A DNA stretch of 64,000 bases from Mucilaginibacter achroorhodeus. GTDB lineage: Bacteria > Bacteroidota > Bacteroidia > Sphingobacteriales > Sphingobacteriaceae. The position numbers and the translations under genes were made by a program. Positions 8,353-19,305 of this stretch are shown piece after piece (within the stretch, counting starts at the first letter, position 1; every line of letters begins with the position of its first letter). The stretch lies in the NCBI RefSeq assembly GCF_007846095.1, contig NZ_VOEI01000006.1:62001-126000 (forward strand), in the 5' to 3' direction. Under the pieces are notes generated by a model that saw nothing but the letters and a program-made list of their open reading frames with translations, was not told the origin of the DNA and did not search any database.

Positions 8353-11300
8353 ATGAAAACCTCTACCTACTTTAGCAGATTTGTAGCCGTTCTGCTACTA
8401 CTGCTTTGTACTACTCTCAATGTAATTGCGCAGCGCAACTTTGCTACAACACAGCAAAGCGGCCGCAACGATATTTTGTGTCTCGGTTGTGTTGTTGACA
8501 ACGCCGCACTTGCCGTTGACGGCAACCTGCAAACCAACTCGGTAATCAGGGTTGGGGTAGGTGTAGCCGCATCAACCTACCAGGAACTTATATTTCCCGG
8601 TGCAGCCAAGGTTGCCGCTAACACGCCTGTAACAGTTAAACTGGGCACAGGCGATAATTTGCTGGACCTTACGGTGCTGGGGCGCATAACTATTCGCGCT
8701 TACAATGGCAATACACCTGTGGGCGGAGCTATCGCTGCTAATACCCTGTTAACAGCTTTAAGCAACAACAACCAGTTACAGCTTAGCATTACACCAACAG
8801 CAACTTACGACAGGATACGCATTACGCTCGGTGGTGGCCTGGTTGGCGCACTAAGCAGCATTTACGTTTACGAGGCCTTTTACAACGGGCCGGCAAACGT
8901 TGCCTGTAACAACGCGTTCGACGAATTGCATGGGATATCGGCAGGGTTGCTTAACCTTGGTGTTGATGTGGGGGGCGTTGCCAACCCACAAAATGCTATT
9001 GATGGTAACATCAATACGGCATCAACCCTTAATGCAGGCATAGCTGCAGTAGGGGCTTACGCACAGCAAACCGTTATTTACGAACGATTATCAACCATAG
9101 GCGATTCAGTTCGCCTTACTATGGCGTTGCCGCCTGCGCTGATAGATGCCGGTGTGCTGGCCAATATTTCCATATCAACCTACAACGGCAATACCTACAA
9201 TAATGATGCTGTTGTTTTTAATTCAGCGTTGATCAACCTCCGTTTGCTCGATCTGGTGAACGGTCGCCGCAGGTTTACCGTAACCTATGCGCCTGCAAAG
9301 GCATTTGACAGGGTACAATTGCGCCTTGGCGGCGGGATTGCCAATGTGCTATCAAGCCTGAACCTATTTGAGGCTGAAAAGCTGATACCACGACCTGTGA
9401 TCAGATTCAACAATGTAGTCACTGATAACGCGAATGTTTGTGCCGGCAGCCCGGTATCATTAACGGCTGTTGCAGTGCCTAATACTGTGTTTAAATGGTA
9501 TACCCAGCCAACCGGCGGTACCGCAGTGTTCACAGGTACAACATTTTCACCAGGTGTGCTTGCTGCTACAACAAGCTACTACGTTTCGGCCATGCGCAAC
9601 GGATGTACCGATGAATCTGAGCGCACAAAGGTAACCGTGACTGTTAATCCAGTACCGGCTGCACCCGTTGTCGCTAATAATAACTTGTCTGTTTGTCCCG
9701 GTGGAACGGTCACTTTTACCGCTACCCCGGTTACGGGCGTATCCATAAAATGGTATGCAACGGCTACCAGCACCACGGTATTAGCAACAGGTAACAGCTT
9801 TACTACACCTGCAATAAACGCCACAACAACTTACTTTGCAGAGGCTACCACAGGTGGCGCTTGCCCAAGCCCAACACGTACGCAAGTTACTGCCACGCTA
9901 AGTGCGCTACCTGCAGTGCCAACGCTAACGGCCAACAATGTAACTATCTGTACCGGCGATGTGGCTATACTTTCAATAGCTACGCGTGTGGCGGGGCAAA
10001 CTTACAACTGGTATACCGTAGCAACAGGCGGCACACCTGTTTACACAGGTATTAATTTTACAACACCTGCTTTAACTGCAAATGCAGTTTATTATGCCGC
10101 GGCTGTAAGTGCAACTGGCTGCGAAAGCGGCACCCGTGTGCAGGCAAACGTTACAATATCGCCCAAACCGGCTAACCCAACACTGGCTGCAAGCAACCAA
10201 ACTATTACGGCTGGCCAAACTGCAACCGTCAGTGTAACCAATGCCCAAACAGGAGTTACTTACAGGTGGTATACATCTGCCAACGCAGCCACCCCTGTAT
10301 TTACCGGCAATACTTACACCACGCCTGCTTTATTTACCAATACAACCTATTATGTGGCTGCATTTAACGCAGCGGGTTGCGAATCAGCAGCGCGAACATC
10401 CATCACCATCAACGTAAACATCAATAATAATTCGCCATGTTCGTTTGCAAACGTGCAAACAAGTAATACTAACGGCCTCTGCGTTGGCTGTTTTGTTGAA
10501 AATGGCGCACTTGCTACAGATGCAGATACAACCACTGCTTCAACTTTGCACGTAATAGCGGGTTTATTGGGCGGTTACCAGGAACAAAACCTCGTGTTCC
10601 AACAACCGGGCCTCGCGGGCGATACTGTGAAGCTTGTTTTCCGCTCACCCGTCGGTTTGGCAGATGTAAGTTTGCTTGGCCAGATCTCGGTGGCGTTATA
10701 CAATGGTGCTACACAGGTAGGCAGGTACACGCTTGATAATAATTTACTTACACTGCGCTTATTAGGTCCGGGTAACCGTTACGGTGTTTTCATCCCTGCA
10801 ACCGGTAATTACGACAGGGTGCAGATCCGCTTAAATGCGGGTGTTGCAGGTTTGCTTACCGCGCTTGATGTTTATTATGCTGTACAGCAGTTCCCTAAAC
10901 CGGTATTTGGTAATGGCTCGCCGCAAATATGCAGCGGTAGTCCGGCAACGCTAACTGTTACGGCGCCTACTACCGGTACCATCAGCTGGTTTGCCAACCC
11001 AACCGGAGGCACTGCGCTTAAAACAGGTCTATCTTATACCACCGCTAACCTAACTGCTACTACTACTTACTATGTGGAGTATAGCCGCGGTACCTGCGTT
11101 AGCCCGGTGCGTTATCCTATAACAGTTACTGTAAACAATCCCCCTTCTAAACCAACAGTTGTACCACCAACCACAACCATTACCGCCGGCCAAACTGCTA
11201 CATTTAAGGCTACCGGTGCTACAGGTACGGTTATCAAATGGTACGAGGCGGCAACCGGCGGCACACCGGTGTTCACGGGTGCAACGTTCACTACACCTGC

Positions 11301-14300
11301 ACTTTCGGCAAACAAAACATATTATGCCGAAGCAGTATTAGGCGATTGCCCATCACCAGACCGTACACCGGCATCGGTTACGGTAACACCGGTTGTGGTG
11401 CCTAATGTAACGGTAGTACCGCCAACCCAAGCGGTAGATCCGGGTACATCGGCAACTTTGGTGGCATCATCAACCACACCTAACGTTACCTTTAACTGGT
11501 ACACGCAGCCAACCGGCGGTACAATCGTATATACCGGCGCAACATTTAACACGCCCTCGGTATTTGCACCAACTACTTACTATGCAGAAGCCGTTACGCA
11601 AGCCGGCGTGAGATCTGCAACAAGGGCACCGGGTGCAATTACGCTTAACTCAACGTCTACCAACCCTGTGCCTTGTGGTGCGGCAATTGCACAAACCAAT
11701 ACAGTTGGTGGCGGCCTGCTGTGTGCGCTATGTGGTATATCAAACGCAAACGGTGCCGTTGATAACGACCGTAACACATTTTCTCAATTAAATGTACCTA
11801 TCGGAGTTTTGGGCGGCTATGCCGATCAGACCTTGAGGTTTGCCAATATTGGCCGTTCAGGCGATAGCATTATTGTGGAAATGGGTATCCCGGGCAGCCT
11901 TGCAAGCGTAGGCGTACTATCGCAAATAAGTTTAGCTACATACAATGGCGCTACCTTTAATAATGATAGAACAGCTCTTAACGGTGCATTACTGACCATC
12001 ACTTTATTAAACAACACCAGCCGTTTCCGCGTGGCATTTAAAGCTACCGGAGATTTCGACAGGGTAGAGGTAAGGTTGAACTCCGGCGTTGCCGGCGTTT
12101 TAACCGCATTAAATATTTATGATGCGGCACAATCGGTTGCTGCGCCAACGGTAACAGCTGCAAGTGTTACCGCCTGCGCCGGAACGCAAGCAACGCTAAG
12201 CGCAACCGCCCCAAGCCACGTTACCATTAAATGGTATACAACTGCAACAGGCGGTACGCCGGTGGCAACAGGTGCAACTTTTAACACACCTGTACTTACA
12301 TCAAATGTTACTTATTATGCAGAAGCAAGTCGCACAGCAGACGGTTGTGCTCAGGCCGTTCGTACTCCGGTAGTGGTTACCGTAACGCCAGCCCCTAATG
12401 CGCCGGTGGTAGCTGCGCCAACGGTAACTGTCTGCTCAGGTCAGCCTGCAACATTTACTGCTACCGCAGTAAACGGTGTAACCTTTGCGTGGTACGCTAC
12501 GCCAACGGGTGGTACACCTTTAGCAACAGGTAACAGCTTTACTACCGGCCCGCTTACCGCTAATACCACATATTACGTAGAAGCACAGGCTGCGGGAGGA
12601 TGCGGTAGTTCGGCACGTACGCAGGTTACAGCTAATGTAACTGCTACCCCATTGGTACCAACCGTGCAGCAAAGCACCGTACAAACCTGTTCAGGTTCTA
12701 CAGCTACGCTGACTGCAAGCTCAACCCAGCCGGGCGTTACCTTTAACTGGTATACTACTGCCACAGGTGGAACACCAGTAGCTACCGGCGCCACATTTGT
12801 AACGCCTGAGCTTACTGCCAGCAGATCTTATTTTGTGGAGGCTGCTTCAGGCACTTGCGTTAGCGCAACCAGGGCTGAGGTTAAGGTTAATGTTAACCCT
12901 ACACCGGCTGATCCAACAGTTACGGTTACTTCTGCCGGCGGACAGATCTCATCAGGCCAAACCGCTACACTTACAGCTTCATCAACCACTGCGGGTGCTG
13001 CTTTTAAATGGTATACCTCCGCAACAGGTGGTACCGCAATATTTACCGGGGCAACCTTCACTACCCCCGTATTAACATCCAATACTACATACTATGTAGA
13101 GGCAGTGTTAACGGCAACAGGTTGTACCAGTGCATCGCGCACGCCGGTAACTGTTACGGTAAGTCCGATATTCTCAACATCATGTGATTTCGCATCAACT
13201 CAGTTAACAGATGTAAACGGCGGATTGCTGTGTGTTGGATGTTCAATAACTAATCCTAATAACTCCATTGATACCGACACTACAAACTTTGCCCGCCTAA
13301 ACATGCCGGTGGCGGTGCTTGGCTCGTACGTGGCCCAGCAACTGATCTTCAGCGATGGCGGCCTGGCAGATGATAGTGTTACAGTTAAGATAGCTATCCC
13401 TGCTACTATTGCTTCGGCAACGGTGCTTAATCAATTGCAGATAGCATCTTATAACGGTGGTACCTATAACGGCGACAGGATAAACCTGAGCAGCAGCCTT
13501 ATTGGTTTGCGTGTCCTTGCCGGTGGCCGTACCGCTATCATCAGTTTTGCGCCAAAAGCTGCCTTTGATCGCATCGAAATAAGGTTGAACAGCGCAGTGG
13601 CAGCCGTGTTTAACACAGCTGATATTTACTACGCAAGCAAACAGGTTGATGCCCCTGTAGTAAATCTATCAACTGTAAATATTTGCTCGGGTTCAACAGC
13701 AACATTTACTGTTAACAACCCTAAGGCAGGCGTTACTTACACCTGGTACACCAGTGCGACCGGCAACACAGTAGCAGGTACGGGTGTAAGCTTTACCACA
13801 CCGGTACTTAACGCTACAACAACCTATTATGTAGGCAGCAGCCGCACATCAAACGGTTGTGCTAACCCTAACCGTGTAGCGGTAACTGCAAATGTAACGC
13901 CATCACCGGTTAACCCAACGCTTAACCAAACTGCAGCAACTATCTGCGCCGGCGAAACCGTAACCTTTACCGTTACAAACGCAGGTACAGGTACAGTACG
14001 CTGGTATAATGCTGCCACAAATGGCACGCTTTTATTCACCGGCGCAAGCTACACCGTAACGCCGCTTGCCAACAGTACTTATTATGCTGAATTAAGCAAC
14101 GGAACCTGTACAAGCCCATCGCGCACAACAGCTACCGTTTCTGTAAACCCGCGCCCGGCTAAACCCGGTGTGGATGCAGCTAACGTACAGGTTTGTACCG
14201 GCGGTACTGCAACGCTAAGCGTAACCAACCCAGATGCAGGTGTTACTTACAACTGGTACACCACTGCAACTGCAGGCACTATTGTTTACACAGGTGCAAC

Positions 14301-16260
14301 TGTTACCACTGCGCCGATCAGCCAAAACACAACTTTCTATGTTGAAGCCGTGAACAACGCTGGCGGTTGTGTCAACAACGGTGGCCGCACTGAAGTAGCT
14401 GTTACTGTAACCGGAGTTATAGATGCACCTACGCTTAATGCAAACAATACAACAGTTTGTAGCGGCGGATCTGTTACCATCAGCGTTAACAACCCGGTAG
14501 CCGGTCAGCAATATAATTTCTATACAGATGCAACTTCGGCCACGCCGGTATTTACAGGTACTAGCTATACGCTTAACAATGTAACTGCAAACGTATCGCT
14601 GTTTGTTGAGGCGGTGAGAGGAACCTGTACAAGTGCAACCCGCACCCGTGCAGATATCACTGTTACACCTGCACCAAATCCGCCGCAGGTACAGGCACCG
14701 GCAGGTGGTTTGGTAGCCTGCGATGGCAGCGACTTCACCATCAGCATTGCTAACCCGCAAGCCGATCTGGTTTACAGATGGTACAGCGCTGCGACAGGTG
14801 GCACACTGCTTTACACAGGTACCGAGTACACAGTAAATATTTCTGCAACAACAACCTATTATGTTGAAGCTGCAAGCGCAGGCAACTGTAACCCATCAAC
14901 CCGTACACTGGTTACGGTTACCGTTAGTCCGCTGCCTCCGGATCCAACCGTTACAGCAACAAATGTTGCTGTGTGCCTCGGCAGCAGCGCTACGCTAAGT
15001 GTGGCTGCTGCACAAAATGGTATCACTTACAAATGGTACAGCTCGCCGGCACAAACTACCGTATTGTTTACGGGGCCAACCTATGTAACAGATGCTATTA
15101 CAGCAACTACCAATTTCTACGTAGCTGCGTTTAACAGCAACGGTTGCAGCAGCAGCAACCTGGCCATGGTACAAGTAACTACAAGGCCGGCACCTGCGCC
15201 ACCGGTTATAGCTAACGATGTGCCGGTAGCAACCTGTGCAGGTATCAGTGCGGTGCTGAACGTTACCAATGCGCAGCCGAACTTTACCTATAAATTCTAT
15301 ACCGTTGCTACCGGAGGCACTGCCGTATTCACCGGTACTAATTACACTACGCCGGTATTAAATGCCAATACTACTTATTATGTAGAAGCACTCAATGAAG
15401 ATGGCTGCCCTTCAGCCACACGTACACAGGTAACGGTTACCGTTAATCAGGGCCCGGCTGCACCGGTGGCATCTGCAAACGGTACCGAAATATGCCCTAA
15501 TACCAGCACCACCATTACTGCAACATCAGAAGCAGGCACCACTTTAAAATGGTACGCTGATGCAACCGGTGGAACGGCGCTGTTCACAGGTGCTAACTTC
15601 ACTACGCCGGTATTAACCAATACCACAACCTACTATGTAGAGGCCGTAAGTACACCTACAGGTTGCGTATCTGCAACACGTGCAGCGGTTACCGTTAAGG
15701 TGTTAGGCCCGCTGCCTGCACCGGTGGTAACCGTACAAACCACTACCACATCAAGCGTAACCTTTACTTACAGCGCCGTACCTGGTGCAGTAGGCTACGA
15801 GTTAAGCCTGGACAATGGTGCTACTTACATAGCACCAAGCTCTGGCGCTAATGGTTTAACGCACACTGTTGGCGGGCTAAACCCTAACCAATCGGTTACC
15901 ATTGTGGTACGTGCACTGGGTGCAAGTGCCTGTCAATTAAGTGCAAACTCCAACGCGGTTACCGGCACCAGCTCTAATCCGTTTGGCGACGGCATATTTA
16001 TACCAAACGCCTTTACACCAAATGGCGACGGTAATAACGATGTGCTGTATGTGTACGGTACCAACATCAAGAGCTTAACCTTTGCGGTGTATGATCAGTG
16101 GGGCGAACAACAGTTCCGCACTACCAACAAGGCTGCAGGTTGGGATGGCACCTATAAAGGCCGTGCGCAACCGGTTGGCGTTTACGTGTACTACGCAGAT
16201 GTAACGCTTAACAGCGGGCAGGTAGTCAGGAAAAAAGGTACCGTAACACTAATCAGATAA
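8353..16260 (+). CDS. Giant modular cell-surface protein with 19 Ig-like modules and type B T9SS sorting domain
   Basis: The 2635-residue product has a Sec signal peptide (MKTSTYFSRFVAVLLLLLC, ending at IAQ). Reading by eye, the order is: two unrecognised beta-rich modules J1 (about 27-181) and J2 (181-348), four Ig modules, J3 (695-848), three Ig, J4 (1106-1260), four Ig, J5 (1606-1763), eight Ig, one FN3-like module (2452-2541), then the C-terminal domain. The Ig modules fit the CHU_C-associated Ig_7 type: a KWY or NWY core, TGGT, a TTYYVEA strand and usually a Cys pair. The C-terminus (FIPNAFTPNGDGNNDVLYVY, then GWDGTYKGRAQPVGVYVYYA) is a gliding-type/type B sorting domain, which directs export through the type IX system and surface attachment. 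The PorP/SprF-like gene follows 19 bases later. Probable adhesin or matrix protein; ligand unknown. The many near-identical repeats make assembly or recombination errors possible. Confidence 0.92.
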   Translation: MKTSTYFSRFVAVLLLLLCTTLNVIAQRNFATTQQSGRNDILCLGCVVDNAALAVDGNLQTNSVIRVGVGVAASTYQELIFPGAAKVAANTPVTVKLGTGDNLLDLTVLGRITIRAYNGNTPVGGAIAANTLLTALSNNNQLQLSITPTATYDRIRITLGGGLVGALSSIYVYEAFYNGPANVACNNAFDELHGISAGLLNLGVDVGGVANPQNAIDGNINTASTLNAGIAAVGAYAQQTVIYERLSTIGDSVRLTMALPPALIDAGVLANISISTYNGNTYNNDAVVFNSALINLRLLDLVNGRRRFTVTYAPAKAFDRVQLRLGGGIANVLSSLNLFEAEKLIPRPVIRFNNVVTDNANVCAGSPVSLTAVAVPNTVFKWYTQPTGGTAVFTGTTFSPGVLAATTSYYVSAMRNGCTDESERTKVTVTVNPVPAAPVVANNNLSVCPGGTVTFTATPVTGVSIKWYATATSTTVLATGNSFTTPAINATTTYFAEATTGGACPSPTRTQVTATLSALPAVPTLTANNVTICTGDVAILSIATRVAGQTYNWYTVATGGTPVYTGINFTTPALTANAVYYAAAVSATGCESGTRVQANVTISPKPANPTLAASNQTITAGQTATVSVTNAQTGVTYRWYTSANAATPVFTGNTYTTPALFTNTTYYVAAFNAAGCESAARTSITINVNINNNSPCSFANVQTSNTNGLCVGCFVENGALATDADTTTASTLHVIAGLLGGYQEQNLVFQQPGLAGDTVKLVFRSPVGLADVSLLGQISVALYNGATQVGRYTLDNNLLTLRLLGPGNRYGVFIPATGNYDRVQIRLNAGVAGLLTALDVYYAVQQFPKPVFGNGSPQICSGSPATLTVTAPTTGTISWFANPTGGTALKTGLSYTTANLTATTTYYVEYSRGTCVSPVRYPITVTVNNPPSKPTVVPPTTTITAGQTATFKATGATGTVIKWYEAATGGTPVFTGATFTTPALSANKTYYAEAVLGDCPSPDRTPASVTVTPVVVPNVTVVPPTQAVDPGTSATLVASSTTPNVTFNWYTQPTGGTIVYTGATFNTPSVFAPTTYYAEAVTQAGVRSATRAPGAITLNSTSTNPVPCGAAIAQTNTVGGGLLCALCGISNANGAVDNDRNTFSQLNVPIGVLGGYADQTLRFANIGRSGDSIIVEMGIPGSLASVGVLSQISLATYNGATFNNDRTALNGALLTITLLNNTSRFRVAFKATGDFDRVEVRLNSGVAGVLTALNIYDAAQSVAAPTVTAASVTACAGTQATLSATAPSHVTIKWYTTATGGTPVATGATFNTPVLTSNVTYYAEASRTADGCAQAVRTPVVVTVTPAPNAPVVAAPTVTVCSGQPATFTATAVNGVTFAWYATPTGGTPLATGNSFTTGPLTANTTYYVEAQAAGGCGSSARTQVTANVTATPLVPTVQQSTVQTCSGSTATLTASSTQPGVTFNWYTTATGGTPVATGATFVTPELTASRSYFVEAASGTCVSATRAEVKVNVNPTPADPTVTVTSAGGQISSGQTATLTASSTTAGAAFKWYTSATGGTAIFTGATFTTPVLTSNTTYYVEAVLTATGCTSASRTPVTVTVSPIFSTSCDFASTQLTDVNGGLLCVGCSITNPNNSIDTDTTNFARLNMPVAVLGSYVAQQLIFSDGGLADDSVTVKIAIPATIASATVLNQLQIASYNGGTYNGDRINLSSSLIGLRVLAGGRTAIISFAPKAAFDRIEIRLNSAVAAVFNTADIYYASKQVDAPVVNLSTVNICSGSTATFTVNNPKAGVTYTWYTSATGNTVAGTGVSFTTPVLNATTTYYVGSSRTSNGCANPNRVAVTANVTPSPVNPTLNQTAATICAGETVTFTVTNAGTGTVRWYNAATNGTLLFTGASYTVTPLANSTYYAELSNGTCTSPSRTTATVSVNPRPAKPGVDAANVQVCTGGTATLSVTNPDAGVTYNWYTTATAGTIVYTGATVTTAPISQNTTFYVEAVNNAGGCVNNGGRTEVAVTVTGVIDAPTLNANNTTVCSGGSVTISVNNPVAGQQYNFYTDATSATPVFTGTSYTLNNVTANVSLFVEAVRGTCTSATRTRADITVTPAPNPPQVQAPAGGLVACDGSDFTISIANPQADLVYRWYSAATGGTLLYTGTEYTVNISATTTYYVEAASAGNCNPSTRTLVTVTVSPLPPDPTVTATNVAVCLGSSATLSVAAAQNGITYKWYSSPAQTTVLFTGPTYVTDAITATTNFYVAAFNSNGCSSSNLAMVQVTTRPAPAPPVIANDVPVATCAGISAVLNVTNAQPNFTYKFYTVATGGTAVFTGTNYTTPVLNANTTYYVEALNEDGCPSATRTQVTVTVNQGPAAPVASANGTEICPNTSTTITATSEAGTTLKWYADATGGTALFTGANFTTPVLTNTTTYYVEAVSTPTGCVSATRAAVTVKVLGPLPAPVVTVQTTTTSSVTFTYSAVPGAVGYELSLDNGATYIAPSSGANGLTHTVGGLNPNQSVTIVVRALGASACQLSANSNAVTGTSSNPFGDGIFIPNAFTPNGDGNNDVLYVYGTNIKSLTFAVYDQWGEQQFRTTNKAAGWDGTYKGRAQPVGVYVYYADVTLNSGQVVRKKGTVTLIR

Positions 16261-16279
16261 CCTCTCTAAATCTATTCAC

Positions 16280-17287
16280 ATGAAAAATAAGATAATAGTA
16301 ATGATAGCGGTGCTGCTCCAGATAGGAGCAGCCAACCGCCTCTTTGCACAGATAGATCCGCATTTTTCCCAGTATTATGCCTATCCCATGTACCTTAACC
16401 CGGCTTTAACAGGGGTTTTTAACGGAGATACGCGTATAACCGGGAATTTCAAGAACCAATATGCATCCATCAACAATGCCTACCAAACAGGTGCCGTTTC
16501 TGCCGATTTTCGCCCTACCGACAGGGTTGGTGTTGGGGTTAATATCCTCAACCAGGCTGCGGGTGACATCGGTTATAATTACTTTTCGGCCTATGGCTCG
16601 TTCTCTTACAACATCGCTGTATCAAACGATGGTTACAAGAAGGTAAGCTTTGGCGTGCAGGCTGGTGTTATCAATCGCTTTTTTGATGCAAACAAAGCGC
16701 AATACGGAAGCCAGTTTAACCCTGCCAGTGGTTTTGACCCATCACTACCAAGCAACGAGAACTTCCTTAATACCAATGCCACCGTGTTTGATGCCGGCGC
16801 AGGTGCTTTCTACTATGATGGCGACCCATCGCACAATGCCAATTTCTTCGGCGGGTTCAGTGTATCGCACCTGGCCCGTTCAAAAGATCCCATTGCCATG
16901 GCATCAAATACCAGTACAGCACAGCGTTTACCGATGCGCTACACTGCCCACGCAGGTATCCGCTTAAAGATAAACGAGAGTTTTGATCTGGTGCCACATG
17001 CTGTTTACATGAAACAACAAAAAGCAGAAGAAAAAGCAGCGGGTGCCTATAGCGAATTTAAGGTTGATGCTGATAAGGGTCTTATACTGGGTGCCATGTA
17101 CCGCTTTAAAGATGCTGCGATAGCTAACGTAGGTTACCATTTTAATAATATGATCATCGGCGCGAGCTATGATTTCAATACCACGCAAACCCGTTCGGCT
17201 TTTGGCCAGGGTGGTATCGAGTTATCTATCAGCTACGTGTTCCGCAGACGCATACAGGAGCCGGAACCTATTTGCCCAAGGTTATAA
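16280..17287 (+). CDS. PorP/SprF-family type IX secretion outer-membrane protein
   Basis: The 335-residue protein has a signal peptide (cleavage after LFA, giving QIDPHFSQYYAYPMYLNPAL). The sequence HFSQYYAYPMYLNPAL at the mature N-terminus is the hallmark of the PorP/SprF family, and the alternating hydrophobic pattern to the C-terminus fits a beta-barrel. Family members help secrete or anchor large T9SS substrates carrying type B C-terminal domains and are usually encoded just downstream of them, as here. It is the second gene of the operon, 19 bases after the surface protein and 11 bases before the OmpA-family gene. Confidence 0.93.
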   Translation: MKNKIIVMIAVLLQIGAANRLFAQIDPHFSQYYAYPMYLNPALTGVFNGDTRITGNFKNQYASINNAYQTGAVSADFRPTDRVGVGVNILNQAAGDIGYNYFSAYGSFSYNIAVSNDGYKKVSFGVQAGVINRFFDANKAQYGSQFNPASGFDPSLPSNENFLNTNATVFDAGAGAFYYDGDPSHNANFFGGFSVSHLARSKDPIAMASNTSTAQRLPMRYTAHAGIRLKINESFDLVPHAVYMKQQKAEEKAAGAYSEFKVDADKGLILGAMYRFKDAAIANVGYHFNNMIIGASYDFNTTQTRSAFGQGGIELSISYVFRRRIQEPEPICPRL

Positions 17288-17298
17288 TCTTATCGCTT

Positions 17299-19281
17299 AT
17301 GAAAAAACTATTAACCATATTATTATTAATTGCGGCAATAGCACCTGTACATGCCCAGTACAGCAAGGATAACCCGCGTGCGCTTGCCGATAAAGCTTTT
17401 AACAATAAGGACTATTACGAAGCTGCTTACTATTACCGCAAGGCAGCCGAAGGCATGAGCCTCATTACGCAGCAATCAATCCCATATAGCGGTGGCGGAA
17501 AAACCGCTAAAGCAAAGGATGGCAAGGTTAGCGACAAAACCTACATCGCCTATCAACTGGGCGAATCGTACCGTGGATATGAAAATTACCTGGAAGCCGA
17601 ACCGTGGTATTACCGTGTATTACAAGAAGGCGACGAAGCAAAATTTCCATTGAGCCGCCTGTGGTATGGTGTATGCCTGCGTGCCAACCAGCATTTTGAT
17701 GAAGCCATAAAACAGCTTACCGATTTTAATACCAGCTACAAAGGCGATGCAAAGTACCGCGCCATTGCCGATAAAGAGATCACCAATTGCCGGTTTGCAA
17801 AGGAGCAATATAAATATCCATTACTGATAGATGTTGCAAAACGCAAAGGCCCATGGTTCTCTGATGGATCTGACTACGCCATGTACTTGAAAGATGGCAT
17901 GAGCTACTTCACTTCATCGAGATTTGCTAAGGATGAGAAAACGCATGTGAACAGGCTTTACATGCTTAGGAATGACGGCAGCGGGCAGCCACAGCAGGTG
18001 CAGTTTAAAGATGATGGCAGTATGAAAAGCAAAGAGCTTGAATATGGCACGCCAGTCTTTACACCCGATGGGCAGCATATCTATTTCACACGCTGGTTTA
18101 AGGTGGGCAGCAAATCAACCTATGCTATTTATACCAGTCGCAAAGGTAGCGATGGTGTTTGGGGTGCGCCTGAAAAATTAAATGCTAATGTTAATGCCGA
18201 TGGCTTTAACTCTATACAACCTTACATCACTACCGATGGTAAACAAATGTACTTTGTATCTACCAAGCCCGGGGGCTACGGTGGCGACGATATCTGGGTA
18301 GCCGACCTGAGCGGCGACGGAAGTCCGGTTAATTCTAAAAACCTGGGCTCAACCGTAAATACCAGCCAAAATGAGCAGGCGCCGTATTACGATGTGCAGA
18401 ACAAACGCCTGGTGTACAGCTCAAAAGGCTTTACCGGCTTAGGCGGTTTCGATTTTTTTGAAACGATGAATGACAATGGCAGTTGGAGTACTCCGGTAAA
18501 CATGGGCTACCCAATGAACTCTGCCAAAGACGATCTCTATTACGTACCCGACCCTGCGAATGCCAACAAATTTTACATCAGCTCTGACAGGGAATCTGAC
18601 TGCTGTTTAAACCTGTTTGAGGCTTATGACAAGCGCCACACACTAAGCGGCCTTGTGGTTGATTGCGATACCCGTAAGGCACTTGCCGGTGTTAAGGTAA
18701 GCTTTGTCGATTCGTTAAGTAAGCAAACTATCAAATCGCTGGTAACAGATAAAACGGCACGCTACAGCTTTAATGTAAAAACCAGCAGGCCTTATAACCT
18801 GGTGCTTGAGAAAGAGGGATACTTCACTAAAGTACTACCGGTGCCGGCAGCTGGCCGCGAAATGCAGGGCGATACCTTGTTCAACCCTGATATATGCCTG
18901 CAAGCCTTCAAAAAAGATAAACCTATTTTGATCAACAATGTGCTTTATGATTATGATAAAGCCACCCTTCGCCCGGAATCAAAAACGGTATTGAACGAAC
19001 TGGTAACCATTATGAAGGATAATCCTAAAATAAAGGTAGAACTGGCTGCCCATACCGACTCTAAAGGCAGCGACAAATACAATATGGCACTATCGCAGCG
19101 CCGGGCACAAGCTTGTGTAGACTACATCATTAGCATGGGCGTTGCCGAAGACCGTATTTATGCCAAAGGATACGGCGAGCGCCGCCCCATTGCACCTAAC
19201 ACACTACCAAACGGCAAGGATAACCCTGCCGGCAGACAGCTTAACAGACGTACTGAATTTACTGTGATTAAAGTAGAATAG
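17299..19281 (+). CDS. PorE-like OmpA-family protein (TPR, PD40 propeller, carboxypeptidase-regulatory, OmpA)
   Basis: I place the start at 17299 because MKKLLTILLLIAAIAPVHAQ is a clean signal peptide; an in-frame ATG at 17272 would add nine residues ahead of it. The product has 660 residues: TPR-like helices (about 25-170), WD40/PD40-like beta-propeller blades with repeated TPDGQHIYF and TTDGKQMYFVS motifs (190-430), a carboxypeptidase-regulatory-like fold (LSGLVVDCDTRKALAGVKV, about 450-540), and a C-terminal OmpA domain (LNELVTIMKDNPKIKVELAA, then DSKGSDKYNMALSQRRA) that binds peptidoglycan. This domain order is that of PorE, which tethers the T9SS to the cell wall. It completes a cargo/partner/anchor operon. 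Confidence 0.9.
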   Translation: MKKLLTILLLIAAIAPVHAQYSKDNPRALADKAFNNKDYYEAAYYYRKAAEGMSLITQQSIPYSGGGKTAKAKDGKVSDKTYIAYQLGESYRGYENYLEAEPWYYRVLQEGDEAKFPLSRLWYGVCLRANQHFDEAIKQLTDFNTSYKGDAKYRAIADKEITNCRFAKEQYKYPLLIDVAKRKGPWFSDGSDYAMYLKDGMSYFTSSRFAKDEKTHVNRLYMLRNDGSGQPQQVQFKDDGSMKSKELEYGTPVFTPDGQHIYFTRWFKVGSKSTYAIYTSRKGSDGVWGAPEKLNANVNADGFNSIQPYITTDGKQMYFVSTKPGGYGGDDIWVADLSGDGSPVNSKNLGSTVNTSQNEQAPYYDVQNKRLVYSSKGFTGLGGFDFFETMNDNGSWSTPVNMGYPMNSAKDDLYYVPDPANANKFYISSDRESDCCLNLFEAYDKRHTLSGLVVDCDTRKALAGVKVSFVDSLSKQTIKSLVTDKTARYSFNVKTSRPYNLVLEKEGYFTKVLPVPAAGREMQGDTLFNPDICLQAFKKDKPILINNVLYDYDKATLRPESKTVLNELVTIMKDNPKIKVELAAHTDSKGSDKYNMALSQRRAQACVDYIISMGVAEDRIYAKGYGERRPIAPNTLPNGKDNPAGRQLNRRTEFTVIKVE

Positions 19282-19305
19282 AAAAAGTAAAGGAGAAGTA
19301 AAGCC

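Noticed and set aside
14215..14760. 181-residue minus-strand ORF inside the giant surface gene
   Set aside because: It is a shadow of the repeated Ig modules; Cys- and Arg-rich composition arises from the reverse frame of Thr/Ala/Gly codons.
17272..17298. Upstream ATG for the PorE-like gene
   Set aside because: Would add nine residues ahead of a complete signal peptide and overlap the PorP stop by 16 bases.
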